Shown piece after piece: positions 1 to 8,735 of a stretch of DNA of 52,168 nt. The notes under the pieces are model-generated. The model did no database searches and had not been told where the DNA came from. It saw only the letters and a list, made by a program, of their open reading frames with translations. Made by a program: the position numbers and the translations under genes. The first letter of the stretch is position 1. Each line of letters begins with the position of its first letter. Source of the DNA: Acidimicrobiia bacterium. Its GTDB lineage: Bacteria > Actinomycetota > Acidimicrobiia > Acidimicrobiales > SZUA-35. Where the stretch lies: NCBI GenBank assembly GCA_029863385.1, contig JAOTVU010000013.1, positions 1-52,168 of the forward strand, written 5' to 3'.

Positions 1-81
1 TGACCCCAGGGGCATCCTGGTCCGGCCGGCGACGTTTCGCCTAAGGCGGAGCTCGGGCAGATGCACCTCCGGCGCATCGAC

Positions 82-354
82 TCAGGCCTCGGACTCGATC
101 CCCGCGCAGTTCTGACGGATGAGACGGAGCTGGTCGGTGAGACCCAGATCGCTGTCCTCCCGTCGCCGGTTAGGATCGTTTCGACTACGGGTCCGGAGGT
201 AGATATCGGCCACTTCCGGGGTGCAGAACGGGCGCCGCTCGCCGTCGATGTCTTCGATCCACACGTAGCGTGGAATGTTCTTACCGCAGTACTCGCAGTT
301 GTAGACGTCGAACGAGAGGTACATCGGCTCCCTCTCTATCCACTCACCCTTCAT
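82..354 (-). CDS. Small zinc-ribbon-like protein linked to HyuAB
   Basis: A 90-residue protein whose ATG overlaps the stop of the hydantoinase B gene (ATGA at 351-354), so it is the last gene of the HyuA-HyuB operon. Near residue 20 it has a CEYC pair followed by a third Cys in the FCTPEV segment, suggesting a small metal-binding or zinc-ribbon-like fold. The C-terminal half is charged. Small cysteine-containing partners are known beside HyuAB/acetone-carboxylase-type enzymes, so an accessory or subunit role is plausible, but I do not recognise the family with certainty. The coupling and orderly codon use make it a real gene. Confidence 0.7.
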   Translation of the reverse strand: MKGEWIEREPMYLSFDVYNCEYCGKNIPRYVWIEDIDGERRPFCTPEVADIYLRTRSRNDPNRRREDSDLGLTDQLRLIRQNCAGIESEA

Positions 355-2156
355 GGCTTGGCCTTCGTGGTCTCACGGGTGGTTCGATCGGCAGTCTGGT
401 TGACCTGCCATGTGCCGTTCGTCCTGACCACCTCGACGCCGTACTCGGCCCGAGCGGCGGCCGCGGTGATCAGTCCCTCCTTGACGTCGGTCAACACCCG
501 ATCCGGGTCCCGATCAAGCGGGTCCCCCCAGCCGCCGCCACCCGGAGCCACCAGCCGCACCTGGTCGCCTCGATGTAGGACGACGTTCGAGAACTTGGAC
601 GGCGACACGGTGCCGAAGGTATCGGAGAAGGTCCGCCACTCCAGCTCCCCGTGCCGTCGAAGGAAGATCCCGCTGTTCCGGCCCGGCTTGCCGCCATGGA
701 GGCCGAACGGATCGACCGTCATGCGGTTGAACAGGGCACTCACAGTGATCTCGTCGGCCTCGATGGTGAGGATACGCTCCATGCCAAGACCTCCGCGGTT
801 CCGGCCTGGGCCGCCGGAGTCCTCCAGGAGCCGATACGACTCGACCCGGATCGGATACCGGCTCTCGAACACCTCGACCGGCGTATTGCGGCAGTTACCG
901 TTTATCACGATTATCTGGCTGTTGCCGTCCTTGGTCGGGCGGCCGCCCCAGCCGATGCCCTCGAAGTGGAAGTGTGAGTACAGCTCACCGGTTTCGGGGT
1001 GCTCACCGCCGAACAGGAAGCAGCACGAAGTGCCGCCCAACGAAGCCGGGATCCGGTCGGGTAGGGCTTCGGCCAGGGCACCGAAGATGATGTCGGTGAT
1101 GCGGGGGCTGACCTCGGTGTTGCCGCCGACGAGGGCGGCGGGGAACTCGCAGTTGACGATGGTGCCGGGCGGGGCCACGATGTTGATGGGCCGGTAGCAG
1201 CCCTCGTTCCGGGGAATCGTCGGGTCGGTGATGTGAAGGAAAGCGTTGTAGACCGCCGATGCGGTCACTGCGTAGGTGGCGTTCATCGGTCCGGCTGCCT
1301 GCGGTGACGAGCCGGTGAAGTCACAGGTGACGTTGTCGCCGTCGACGACGACGTCGCACCGGATGGTGTAGGATCCCTCGGCCACGCCGTCGTCCTCGAT
1401 GATGTCGGAGAAGGCGTACTCTCCATCGGGGATCTTTCGGATCTCGTCCATCATCCGCCGTTCGGCAATCCGGGTCAGGTCGGCGGTGGCGGCGTAGAAG
1501 GTGTCGAGGCCGTAGGTTTCGATAAGGCTGCTCAACCGCCGCTCAGCCACGTTCAACGAGCCGACCATGGCCATCAGATCGCCGTAGGAGACCTTGGGGG
1601 TCCGGTGGTTGGCGAAGATGATCTTCCATACGTCCTCCTGGTCCTTGCCTCGACGTTGCAGCCACAGCGGGGGGAGGCGGAGACCTTCCTGGAAGATGTC
1701 GGTGGCATCGCCGGCCAGACCGCCGGGCGCCTTCGCCCCCGGTTCCGCCAGGTGGGCGCAGTTGGCCACGAAGGCTACGATTTCGTCCTCGTGGAAGACC
1801 GCCTTCAGCAGGGTGTGCTCGGGGATGTGACCGCTCCCTCGATAGGGATCGTTCATGATGATCACGTCGCCCGGCTCGTACACGTCTGTCCCCAGCTCGT
1901 CGATCATCCACTCGACGGTGAATTTGATCGTGCCGATCTGCGACGGGCAGAACTCGGCCTGGGCGATCATCTTTCCGTTCCTGTCGAACAGGACGCAAGA
2001 GAAGTCGAGCGACTCGTTGAACATGGGGGAGTAGGCCGTGCGCATCATGGCCACCCCCATCTCCCGGCAGGTCGTGGCCAGGTAGTTGTCGATGACGGTC
2101 AACGTCACCTGGTCGACGTCGAGCCCGGTGACCGATCCCTTCGTTTCCTCCGTCAT
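351..2156 (-). CDS. hyuB: Hydantoinase B / oxoprolinase family protein
   Basis: 601 residues, the usual size for the HyuB family, beginning with the typical DQVTLTVIDNYLATTCREMG region and the GSGHIPE and GPMNATYAV landmarks. It ends with a glycine-rich GGGGWGDPLDRDP segment characteristic of the family. HyuB pairs with HyuA for ATP-dependent opening of cyclic amides (N-methylhydantoin, 5-oxoproline and relatives) in the cytosol. Its start overlaps the HyuA stop by four bases, so the two are translationally coupled. The true substrate cannot be read from sequence; acetophenone-carboxylase-like enzymes share these folds. Confidence 0.93.
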   Translation of the reverse strand: MTEETKGSVTGLDVDQVTLTVIDNYLATTCREMGVAMMRTAYSPMFNESLDFSCVLFDRNGKMIAQAEFCPSQIGTIKFTVEWMIDELGTDVYEPGDVIIMNDPYRGSGHIPEHTLLKAVFHEDEIVAFVANCAHLAEPGAKAPGGLAGDATDIFQEGLRLPPLWLQRRGKDQEDVWKIIFANHRTPKVSYGDLMAMVGSLNVAERRLSSLIETYGLDTFYAATADLTRIAERRMMDEIRKIPDGEYAFSDIIEDDGVAEGSYTIRCDVVVDGDNVTCDFTGSSPQAAGPMNATYAVTASAVYNAFLHITDPTIPRNEGCYRPINIVAPPGTIVNCEFPAALVGGNTEVSPRITDIIFGALAEALPDRIPASLGGTSCCFLFGGEHPETGELYSHFHFEGIGWGGRPTKDGNSQIIVINGNCRNTPVEVFESRYPIRVESYRLLEDSGGPGRNRGGLGMERILTIEADEITVSALFNRMTVDPFGLHGGKPGRNSGIFLRRHGELEWRTFSDTFGTVSPSKFSNVVLHRGDQVRLVAPGGGGWGDPLDRDPDRVLTDVKEGLITAAAARAEYGVEVVRTNGTWQVNQTADRTTRETTKAKP

Positions 2157-4204
2157 CGGCCCACCTCCATGATGAGGATGTCCTGCTCGGTTCGCCGGAT
2201 CGTCATGTCCGGTTCCACCACCGTCGTCGATCCCTCCTCCTCAATGATCATTGGACCCTCGATGTCCGCCTCCAGCGGCATGGACGGGCGCCGAATGAGG
2301 CGGGTCGCCACGTGGCCGTGGCCTGCGAAGTAGACGTCCCGCCGTCGGCCACTGTCGATTGGGCCGACCGACACCCGGGCCAGTTCGGGATGGGGGATGG
2401 CGCCCACCGCGGTGACCCGGAAGCTGATCATCTCGATGATGGCGTCCTTGATCACGTAGTCGTAGGCCCGTTCGTGGGCGGCGTTGAATGCTCGGTAAGC
2501 TCGCTCCAGTTGCTCGTCGGCTGAGGTGTCGGCCATCGCCATGCTTAGCGCCGGTACCTCCACCTCGGTCTCATAGTTCTGTCCGAGGTACCGCATGTTG
2601 ATGGCATAGGTGAGCTTCGGTTCGCCGCCGAAACCCTGGGACCGAAGTTCGGCCACCGCCGCGTCGGCGATCGTGTCGAATCGGCCGATGACCTCCTCGG
2701 CGGTGACCCGATCGGAGCGATAGCCCTGCGTCCACAGCTTGTCGACCCGCAGATCGCCGAGCAGCAGGCCCAGGGCAGAAAAGCTGCCCGGGTACGGGGG
2801 CACGATGACCTTGGGTATTCCGAGCTTGCGGGCGATGGCCGCCCCGTGCAGCGGCCCGGCTCCGCCGAAGGCCAGCAGGGCGAAGTGCCTGGGATCGTGC
2901 CCTCGCTCGATGCTGACCATACGTATGGCGTTGGCCATGTTCTCGTTGGCGATCTCGACAATCGAGTGGGCGAGATCCAGGGGGGACATGGCCAGCGATT
3001 CCGCCATGTCGTCGAGCGCGGCCCGCATCTTCCCGTCAACCAGCTGCATCCTGCCCCCGAGGAAGTACTCCGGATCGATGCGGCCCAGCGCCAGGTTGGC
3101 ATCGGTCAGCGTCAAGTCGTCGCCGCCCGTGCCGTAGCACATCGGACCCGGATTGGCCCCGGCGCTCCGGGGTCCGACCTGGAGGAATCCGCCGGCGTTC
3201 ACCCAGGCGATCGATCCGCCACCGGCACCGACGGTGTGGATGTCGATGAGGGGAATGGCGGCCGGGATACCCCACTCGATCTCGTACTCGGTGGTGTAGC
3301 CCATTTTGGTGCCGAGGATCATGCCGACGTCCGCGCTGGTACCGCCGACGTCGAGCGTCACCAGATCTTCGAGATCCAGGAGGGTGGCGACGTGCTGCGA
3401 CGCCACCATTCCGCCGGCTGGGCCCGACATCGCCAGATGTATCGGGTGATCGGCGGCCGCCCGAGCCTCCATCAACCCGCCGTTCGACTTCATCATCGCC
3501 CAGTTGAGGTCGATGCCGGCCTCGTTGAGCCCCCTCTCCAGGCTGTCGACGTAGCCCTGAATCAAGGGTCGGATGTAGGCATCAGCGATCGTGGTGCTCG
3601 ACCGCTCGTACTCACGCCAGATTGGGGCCACCTCGTGCGACACCGAAAGGGGCGTATCGGGGAAGCGGCGACGCAGCTCGTTCGCCAGCTGCTCCTCATG
3701 GCTCGTGTTGAGATACGAGAAAAGCAGGCAGATGGCGATAGCTTCGAATCCGTCCTGCTCGAGGTGATCGCAGAGCCGGGAGATCTCTTCCTCTTCGAGC
3801 GGTACCACCACCTCGCCCTTGGCATCGATCCGCTCCCTGACGCCAAAGCAGTGACGTCGACTGGCTAGCAGCGGCTTCGGCTTGTCCCAATTCAGGTCGT
3901 AGAGAAACTGCCGGTTCACCCGCTGGATGTAAGGGATGTCTTCGTGGCCCGCAGTGCATAGGAAGGCGACCTTGGCCCCCGCCCGTTGGATCAAGGCGTT
4001 GGTTGCCACAGTCGTTCCATGAACGAGGAAGTCGATCTCATCGGTGGCGGCATCCGACTGCCGGATGGCCGAGATGAACGCTTCGAGAGGCCGGTGCGGC
4101 GTCGAGGGAACCTTCAGCGACGAGATAGAGGCCCCGTCGACGTCGAATAGGATCAGATCGGTAAAGGTTCCGCCGGTATCGATACCGATGCGATTCGATG
4201 CCAT
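2153..4204 (-). CDS. hyuA: Hydantoinase A / oxoprolinase family ATPase subunit
   Basis: 683 residues. The N-terminus carries the RIGIDTGGTFTDLILFD nucleotide-binding signature of the Hydant_A_N/ASKHA fold. A second phosphate-binding loop, DVGGTSADVG, lies mid-protein, and FGGAGPLHGAAIARKLG marks the hydantoinase/oxoprolinase core. It is expected to phosphorylate and open a lactam or imide ring together with HyuB, encoded directly downstream with an ATGA overlap. It is divergent from the PLP enzyme at 4259, with 54 bp between starts, so the two are probably co-regulated. Substrate unknown; the neighbouring PLP enzyme and amidases suggest an amino-acid-derived cyclic amide. Confidence 0.93.
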   Translation of the reverse strand: MASNRIGIDTGGTFTDLILFDVDGASISSLKVPSTPHRPLEAFISAIRQSDAATDEIDFLVHGTTVATNALIQRAGAKVAFLCTAGHEDIPYIQRVNRQFLYDLNWDKPKPLLASRRHCFGVRERIDAKGEVVVPLEEEEISRLCDHLEQDGFEAIAICLLFSYLNTSHEEQLANELRRRFPDTPLSVSHEVAPIWREYERSSTTIADAYIRPLIQGYVDSLERGLNEAGIDLNWAMMKSNGGLMEARAAADHPIHLAMSGPAGGMVASQHVATLLDLEDLVTLDVGGTSADVGMILGTKMGYTTEYEIEWGIPAAIPLIDIHTVGAGGGSIAWVNAGGFLQVGPRSAGANPGPMCYGTGGDDLTLTDANLALGRIDPEYFLGGRMQLVDGKMRAALDDMAESLAMSPLDLAHSIVEIANENMANAIRMVSIERGHDPRHFALLAFGGAGPLHGAAIARKLGIPKVIVPPYPGSFSALGLLLGDLRVDKLWTQGYRSDRVTAEEVIGRFDTIADAAVAELRSQGFGGEPKLTYAINMRYLGQNYETEVEVPALSMAMADTSADEQLERAYRAFNAAHERAYDYVIKDAIIEMISFRVTAVGAIPHPELARVSVGPIDSGRRRDVYFAGHGHVATRLIRRPSMPLEADIEGPMIIEEEGSTTVVEPDMTIRRTEQDILIMEVGR

Positions 4205-4244
4205 CTCTGCTCACGATCCTGATGTCGACGCTCGCCATATCCTA

Positions 4245-4258
4245 TAACATTTGCCGAT
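4245..4258 (+). promoter_or_regulatory. Leaderless-type promoter of the PLP enzyme gene
   Basis: TAACAT at 4245-4250 lies exactly 8 nt before the GTG start at 4259, too close for a ribosome-binding site, so the transcript probably starts at or next to the start codon. The same hexamer at the same distance precedes the gene at 5564. On the other strand TAGGAT (rc of 4239-4244) could serve hyuA, so the divergent promoters would overlap. Confidence 0.55.
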
Positions 4259-5524
4259 GTGACAGAAACGGAAGGGCTCGGACGCTTTCACAAGGGTTGG
4301 GCTCGGTCCGCAGACCTGGCCGACCCTCGATCGATCGTCTCCGCTCGACACAACCTCTTCGGTGGAGATTTCCTGTTTCCGGTGGCGACGATCTCTGCTC
4401 CAGCGCTCAACCACAACCTGGAGACGGTGGCCCGATTCTGCATCGACCACGACATCTCGCTGGCCCCCCACGCCAAGGTGACGATGTCGCCCGAGATCAT
4501 CGGACGTCAGATGGAAGCTGGTGCCTGGGCCATGACCGTCGCCACCACGAACCAGGCTCAGATCGTGCGGGCGATCGGCGTGTCGCGGATCCTGATCGCC
4601 CATCAGGTCATTGATCCGGGTGCCGTTCGGTGGGTTGCCGATGAGCTGGCGGCCGACTCGTCGCTGGATATCGTCTGTCTCGTCGACTCCATCGCCGGGA
4701 TCGAGTTGATGGAGCGGGCTCTGGCGGGGAGAGAAGGGGGACCGCCTATCGACGTCCTGGTCGAGCTCGGCATCGACGGCGGTCGCACCGGGTCTCGAAC
4801 CATCGAGGGCGCAGCTGAAGTGGCCCGGCGGGCGATCGACTCCAACTCGCTCCGGCTGATCGGCACCGAAGGCTACGAGGGCGTCATCCATTTCGACGGC
4901 AACGACTTCTCGGAGGTCGACGGATTCCTGCGTCGACTGCGGCAGCTGACCGAACGGCTGGACGCCGGCGGGTCGTTCGACCATCTCGACGAGATCGTGG
5001 TCACGGCCGGCGGTAGCCTGCTCCCCGATCGCGTCGTGGCCGAGTTGAAGGATCGATGGTCGCTGTCGAAGCCGGTCCGGTTGGTCATCCGGCCCGGATG
5101 CTATGTGGCGCACGACTCGGGTTTCTATGAGAGCTTTGGTCCCTTCGGTGTCCGATCGCCGATGGACGATGGGCCTCGACTTCAGGTTGCGATGATGGTG
5201 TGGGCCTATGTCATGTCCCGTCCGGAGCCCGATCTCGCCGTGCTGGGCTTCGGCAAGCGTGATGCGTCGTACGACATCGATCTTCCGCGACCGCTGGTCG
5301 TCCGCCGAGACGGGGAGATGCGGTCCCTCGACGGGCAACTGCAGGTGTTCCTCCTCGACGACCAGCACGCCTTCGTCCGGGTTGGTGCCGGGTTCGACCT
5401 GGCGGTCGGCGACATTGTCGGGTGCGGGATCTCCCACCCCTGCACCACCTTCGAGCGGTGGCGGGCGATTCCCGTTGTCGACGCCGACCTTGATGTTGTT
5501 GACGTGGTTCACACCTTCTTCTGA
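4259..5524 (+). CDS. PLP enzyme, D-threonine aldolase / D-serine dehydratase-like
   Basis: 421 residues. The N-terminal half is an alanine-racemase-type barrel with the PLP lysine in LAPHAKVTMSPEI (K73). The C-terminal half ends with SHPCTTFERW, the His-x-Cys metal site of the D-serine dehydratase-like domain. Family members act on D-amino acids (D-Thr, 3-hydroxy-Asp, D-Ser) with PLP and a divalent metal. The GTG start is chosen because an ATG two bases upstream runs straight into TGA. It is followed after 39 bp by a DapA-family gene with a matching promoter. The substrate is uncertain; an amino acid released by HyuAB is a reasonable guess. Confidence 0.85.
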   Translation: MTETEGLGRFHKGWARSADLADPRSIVSARHNLFGGDFLFPVATISAPALNHNLETVARFCIDHDISLAPHAKVTMSPEIIGRQMEAGAWAMTVATTNQAQIVRAIGVSRILIAHQVIDPGAVRWVADELAADSSLDIVCLVDSIAGIELMERALAGREGGPPIDVLVELGIDGGRTGSRTIEGAAEVARRAIDSNSLRLIGTEGYEGVIHFDGNDFSEVDGFLRRLRQLTERLDAGGSFDHLDEIVVTAGGSLLPDRVVAELKDRWSLSKPVRLVIRPGCYVAHDSGFYESFGPFGVRSPMDDGPRLQVAMMVWAYVMSRPEPDLAVLGFGKRDASYDIDLPRPLVVRRDGEMRSLDGQLQVFLLDDQHAFVRVGAGFDLAVGDIVGCGISHPCTTFERWRAIPVVDADLDVVDVVHTFF

Positions 5525-5549
5525 TCCTCCAGAGGGGGACGTAACGCTG

Positions 5550-5563
5550 TAACATCTGACGTC
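5550..5563 (+). promoter_or_regulatory. Leaderless-type promoter of the DapA-family gene
   Basis: TAACAT at 5550-5555 sits 8 nt before the ATG at 5564, the same hexamer and spacing as at 4245. No ribosome-binding site is present between them. The surrounding GCTGTAACATCTGACGTC might also be an operator shared with 4245. Confidence 0.5.
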
Positions 5564-6466
5564 ATGGCAGCTGCCCTGGCCGGCGTGTTCCCGGTCTTTC
5601 AGACCCCTTTTCGCGACGATGACTCGATCGACGTCGATGCGCTGGAGGCCGAGATCGAATGGATCCACAGCCAAGAGGTCGACGGGGTCGTGATGGCCAT
5701 GGTGTCGGAGGTTTTGCGACTGTCCGATGCCGAGCGCGACCAGTTGGCCCGCCTGAGCTGTGAGCTCGGCCTTCCGCACGGTCCGGTGGTTCTCAGTGTG
5801 GGGGCCGAGAGCACGAGCGTGGCGATATCCCGGGCCCGCCAGGCCGAGGAGTTCGGGGCGACCGCCGTCATGGCGATCCCACCGACGTCGGTTTCGGCCG
5901 GGCCCGACGAGCTGTTCGGCTACTACCGGGCGCTGCTCGATGCCGTCGCCGTGCCGGTGATCATTCAGGATGCCAGCGGCTATGTCGGCCAACCCATGTC
6001 GATCGGCATGCAAGCCGATCTTCTCGATGCCTACCAGGAACGGGTCTTGTTCAAGCCAGAAGCGATTCCCATCGGGCCCCGACTGAGCGCACTTCGGGAC
6101 GCCACTGGCGGTCGAGCTCGGGTATTCGAGGGTTCGGGCGGGATCTCGCTTGTCGACAGCTACCGGCGTGGCATCGTAGGGACCATGCCCGGAGCCGAGG
6201 TGTGTTGGGCCGTCGTAGCCCTGTGGCAGGCCCTGGTAGATGACGACGGGGACCGTATCGATGCCATCAACGGTCCGTTGTCGTCGCTGATCTCTCTCCA
6301 GACCAGCCTCGATGCCTTCGTGGCGGTCGAGAAGCATCTGCTCGTTCGCCAGGGCGTGTTCACCAGTTCCCGCGTCCGGGGCCCGGTCGCTTACAGGCTC
6401 GATCGAGAGACGGCGGCTGAGGTCGACCGCTTGTTCGAGCTGCTCAGGGCAGTCGTCCTCGCTTAA
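5564..6466 (+). CDS. DapA-family Schiff-base lyase/aldolase
   Basis: 300 residues, standard length for the dihydrodipicolinate synthase/N-acetylneuraminate lyase family. The Schiff-base lysine is in VLFKPEA (K164), preceded by the barrel strand PVIIQDASG. The usual YN-x-P active-site tyrosine segment is replaced by QDASGY, as in members that are not true DapA. It therefore probably cleaves or condenses a pyruvate- or glyoxylate-derived keto acid rather than making lysine precursors. It converges on the E1 gene with only four bases between the ends. Class I aldolase chemistry is well supported; the substrate is unknown. Confidence 0.85.
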   Translation: MAAALAGVFPVFQTPFRDDDSIDVDALEAEIEWIHSQEVDGVVMAMVSEVLRLSDAERDQLARLSCELGLPHGPVVLSVGAESTSVAISRARQAEEFGATAVMAIPPTSVSAGPDELFGYYRALLDAVAVPVIIQDASGYVGQPMSIGMQADLLDAYQERVLFKPEAIPIGPRLSALRDATGGRARVFEGSGGISLVDSYRRGIVGTMPGAEVCWAVVALWQALVDDDGDRIDAINGPLSSLISLQTSLDAFVAVEKHLLVRQGVFTSSRVRGPVAYRLDRETAAEVDRLFELLRAVVLA

Positions 6467-6470
6467 GAGG

Positions 6471-8465
6471 TCACAAGCGTTTCACTGCCGCCACGATGTC
6501 CTCGACGGAGGGAAGATAGGCGTCCTCGAGAGTCGGGGAGAACGGTACCGGTGAACGGGGTGCGGTGACCCGGGCGATCGGGGCCTGGAGCTGTTCGAAC
6601 ACCCTCTCGGTCACCACGGCGGCGACCTCTGAGGCCAGGCTGCACTGCGGGGGGCTCTCGTCGACAACGACCGCTCGACCGGTTCGACCAACCGAGGAGG
6701 CCAGGGTATCGACGTCGAGCGGCGACAGTGTCCGCAGGTCGATGACCTCGGCCGACGTGTCATGCTCGGTCCGGAGGATCTCGGCTGCCTTCAGCGCCAG
6801 CGGCACTCCGGCGCTAGCCGCCATGAGCGTCACGTCGTCGCCGGGGGCCACAACCGCGGCCTGGCCGATCGGCAGTTCGTAGTCCTCTTCCGGTAGGGGC
6901 CCGGTGGTGCGGTACAGGCTCATGTGCTCCAGCACGACGACGGGGCTGCTATCGGCGATAGCCCGGGTCAGCAGCCCCTTGGCGTCGGCCGGGGTGGCCG
7001 GAGCCACCACCTTGATGCCCGGTATGTGGGCCAGCACGGAGAACAGGGTGTCGGAGTGCTGGCCGCCTGCTCGCAGTCCGGCGCCGACCGCCATACGCAA
7101 CACCACCGGAACGTCGGTCTGGCCGCCGAACATGTAACGCATTTTGGCCGCCTGGTTGAACACCTGATCGAAGCAGTAGGGCAGGAAGCTGGCCCACATG
7201 AGGTCGACCACCGGCCGTAACCCGGCCAGCGCCGCGCCAATGCTGGCACCGACGAAGCCGGCCTCGGAGATCGGCGTGTCACGTACGCGGGCCGCGCCGA
7301 ACTCAGCGAGTAGGCCCTTGGTGGCGCCAAAGGTTCCGCCCATCGCGCCCTCCAGCGGAGGCTGGAGGCCGGCCCCGCCGGCGATGTCCTCCCCGATGAC
7401 GATCACCGCCGGATCGCGTCGCATGGCTCCCGCCAGTGCCTCGTGCACGGCGACGAGATAACTCTCCTGGCGTGTCGTCGTCGGTGGGCTCGCCGAGGGT
7501 GCTGGACCGTCTGGGGGGTCGGACAGAACATAGCGCTCGACCTCCGCCGGATCGGGGAGAGGAGCGGCGAGGGCGGCCTCGTAGGCCTGGTCGAGCTCGG
7601 CTGCGACCTCCTGTTCGTAGGCACCGATGTCGATGGTTGCCCGCAACGGGGTGAGAGGGTCGGCCTCTCGGGCCGCTCGCCGCTCGGTTCGCGAACGGTA
7701 CTGCTCGGGGTCACCGATGTAGTGGCCCCGCATTCGGGTGATTTTGGCCTCCAGCAGGGTCGGTCCGCCACCGGCGCGGGCTCGCTGGATGGCTTCCCCC
7801 GCTTTGGTGTGAACGTCGAGGTAGTCCGATCCGTCGACCACGACGCCTGGTATGTTGTACGACCGGGCTCGGTCGGCGATGTCCTGCACACTGGTGGCGT
7901 AACCGACGGGGGTCGATTCGGCCCAGCCGTTGTTCTCGCACACGAAAACCACCGGCAGGCGCCAGATGGCGGCCAGGTTCAACGACTCGTGGAAGATACC
8001 TTGGTTGGCCGCACCGTCGCCGAAGAAGGCAACCGCCACTCGCCCGTCGCCGAGGACGTCGGCGGCCAGGGCTCCGCCCGTGGCCAGGGCTATCCCACCG
8101 CCGACGATAGCGTTGGCCCCCAGGATCCCCAGATTGAAGTCGGCAATGTGCATTGAGCCGCCCCGACCCTTGCACAGCCCGGTCTCCCGGCCGTACAGTT
8201 CGGCCACCATGGGGCCGAACTCGCAGCCCTTGGCGATGCAGTGGCCATGACCCCGATGGGTGCTCGTGATGAGGTCGCGATCGGTAAGGTGGGCGCAAAC
8301 CCCGGCCGCCACTGGTTCCGCCCCGTGGTAGGTGTGGACGAAACCGGGCATCTCGCCCTTGGCGAACTCCCGCAGCACCCGGTCCTCAAAAACCCGTATC
8401 CGGGTCATCACCCGCAGTCCGTCCTCCAGGATCTTCTTCTGATCGGCAGTGTTCTCGGTCATCAT
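6471..8465 (-). CDS. Fused E1 alpha-beta 2-oxoacid/acetoin-type dehydrogenase
   Basis: 664 residues, a fusion of two normally separate subunits. Residues about 1-320 are the E1 alpha part with the ThDP motif FFGDGAANQG near residue 148 and the ENNGW end of that motif. Residues about 330-664 are the E1 beta part (IGEDIAGGAG, GLRPVVDLMWASF, VVAPATPADAKGL). It would decarboxylate a 2-oxoacid or acetoin-like compound and pass the acyl group to a lipoyl carrier. A free lipoyl-domain protein is encoded immediately upstream in the operon, but there is no E2 acyltransferase or E3 here. Two adjacent ATG codons (8465, 8462) can start it. Confidence 0.92.
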   Translation of the reverse strand: MMTENTADQKKILEDGLRVMTRIRVFEDRVLREFAKGEMPGFVHTYHGAEPVAAGVCAHLTDRDLITSTHRGHGHCIAKGCEFGPMVAELYGRETGLCKGRGGSMHIADFNLGILGANAIVGGGIALATGGALAADVLGDGRVAVAFFGDGAANQGIFHESLNLAAIWRLPVVFVCENNGWAESTPVGYATSVQDIADRARSYNIPGVVVDGSDYLDVHTKAGEAIQRARAGGGPTLLEAKITRMRGHYIGDPEQYRSRTERRAAREADPLTPLRATIDIGAYEQEVAAELDQAYEAALAAPLPDPAEVERYVLSDPPDGPAPSASPPTTTRQESYLVAVHEALAGAMRRDPAVIVIGEDIAGGAGLQPPLEGAMGGTFGATKGLLAEFGAARVRDTPISEAGFVGASIGAALAGLRPVVDLMWASFLPYCFDQVFNQAAKMRYMFGGQTDVPVVLRMAVGAGLRAGGQHSDTLFSVLAHIPGIKVVAPATPADAKGLLTRAIADSSPVVVLEHMSLYRTTGPLPEEDYELPIGQAAVVAPGDDVTLMAASAGVPLALKAAEILRTEHDTSAEVIDLRTLSPLDVDTLASSVGRTGRAVVVDESPPQCSLASEVAAVVTERVFEQLQAPIARVTAPRSPVPFSPTLEDAYLPSVEDIVAAVKRL

Positions 8466-8479
8466 TGATCAACAATCGC

Positions 8480-8725
8480 TCAGAGCCCGACCTCGGTCGC
8501 GGTGATCACTCCGATTCGAGTGCCTATTGGGGCCTCCAGGCCCGGCTCGGCCTCCCGATAGATCCAACCTTCCTCCTCTGTCTCGATCTCCATCTCGACC
8601 TTCTCGCTCTCCATGATGAAGATCGGGTCGCCGGGCCGAACGTAGGCCCCGTCGGCCACAAGCCACTCGACTAGCGTCGCGTTGCCGTCGTACAGTCCGA
8701 CCTTGGGCAAGATGACCTCGTGCAC
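8480..8725 (-). CDS. Stand-alone lipoyl/biotinyl carrier domain
   Basis: 81 residues forming a single lipoyl-type beta-barrel, with the modified lysine expected in the hairpin MESEKVEME (K42). There is no E3-binding or acyltransferase domain, so this is a free swinging-arm protein rather than a full E2. It lies 14 bp upstream of the fused E1 gene and 10 bp downstream of the GntR gene on the same strand, which ties it to E1. The GTG start at 8725 gives a complete domain. Biotin rather than lipoate is possible but less likely beside an E1. Confidence 0.85.
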   Translation of the reverse strand: MHEVILPKVGLYDGNATLVEWLVADGAYVRPGDPIFIMESEKVEMEIETEEEGWIYREAEPGLEAPIGTRIGVITATEVGL

Positions 8726-8735
8726 GTTCCGGTCC

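Noticed and set aside
4211..6337. 708-codon minus-strand open frame
   Set aside because: It is antisense to the well-supported PLP and DapA-family genes, with no family motif and His/Arg/Asp-rich composition typical of a GC-rich shadow.
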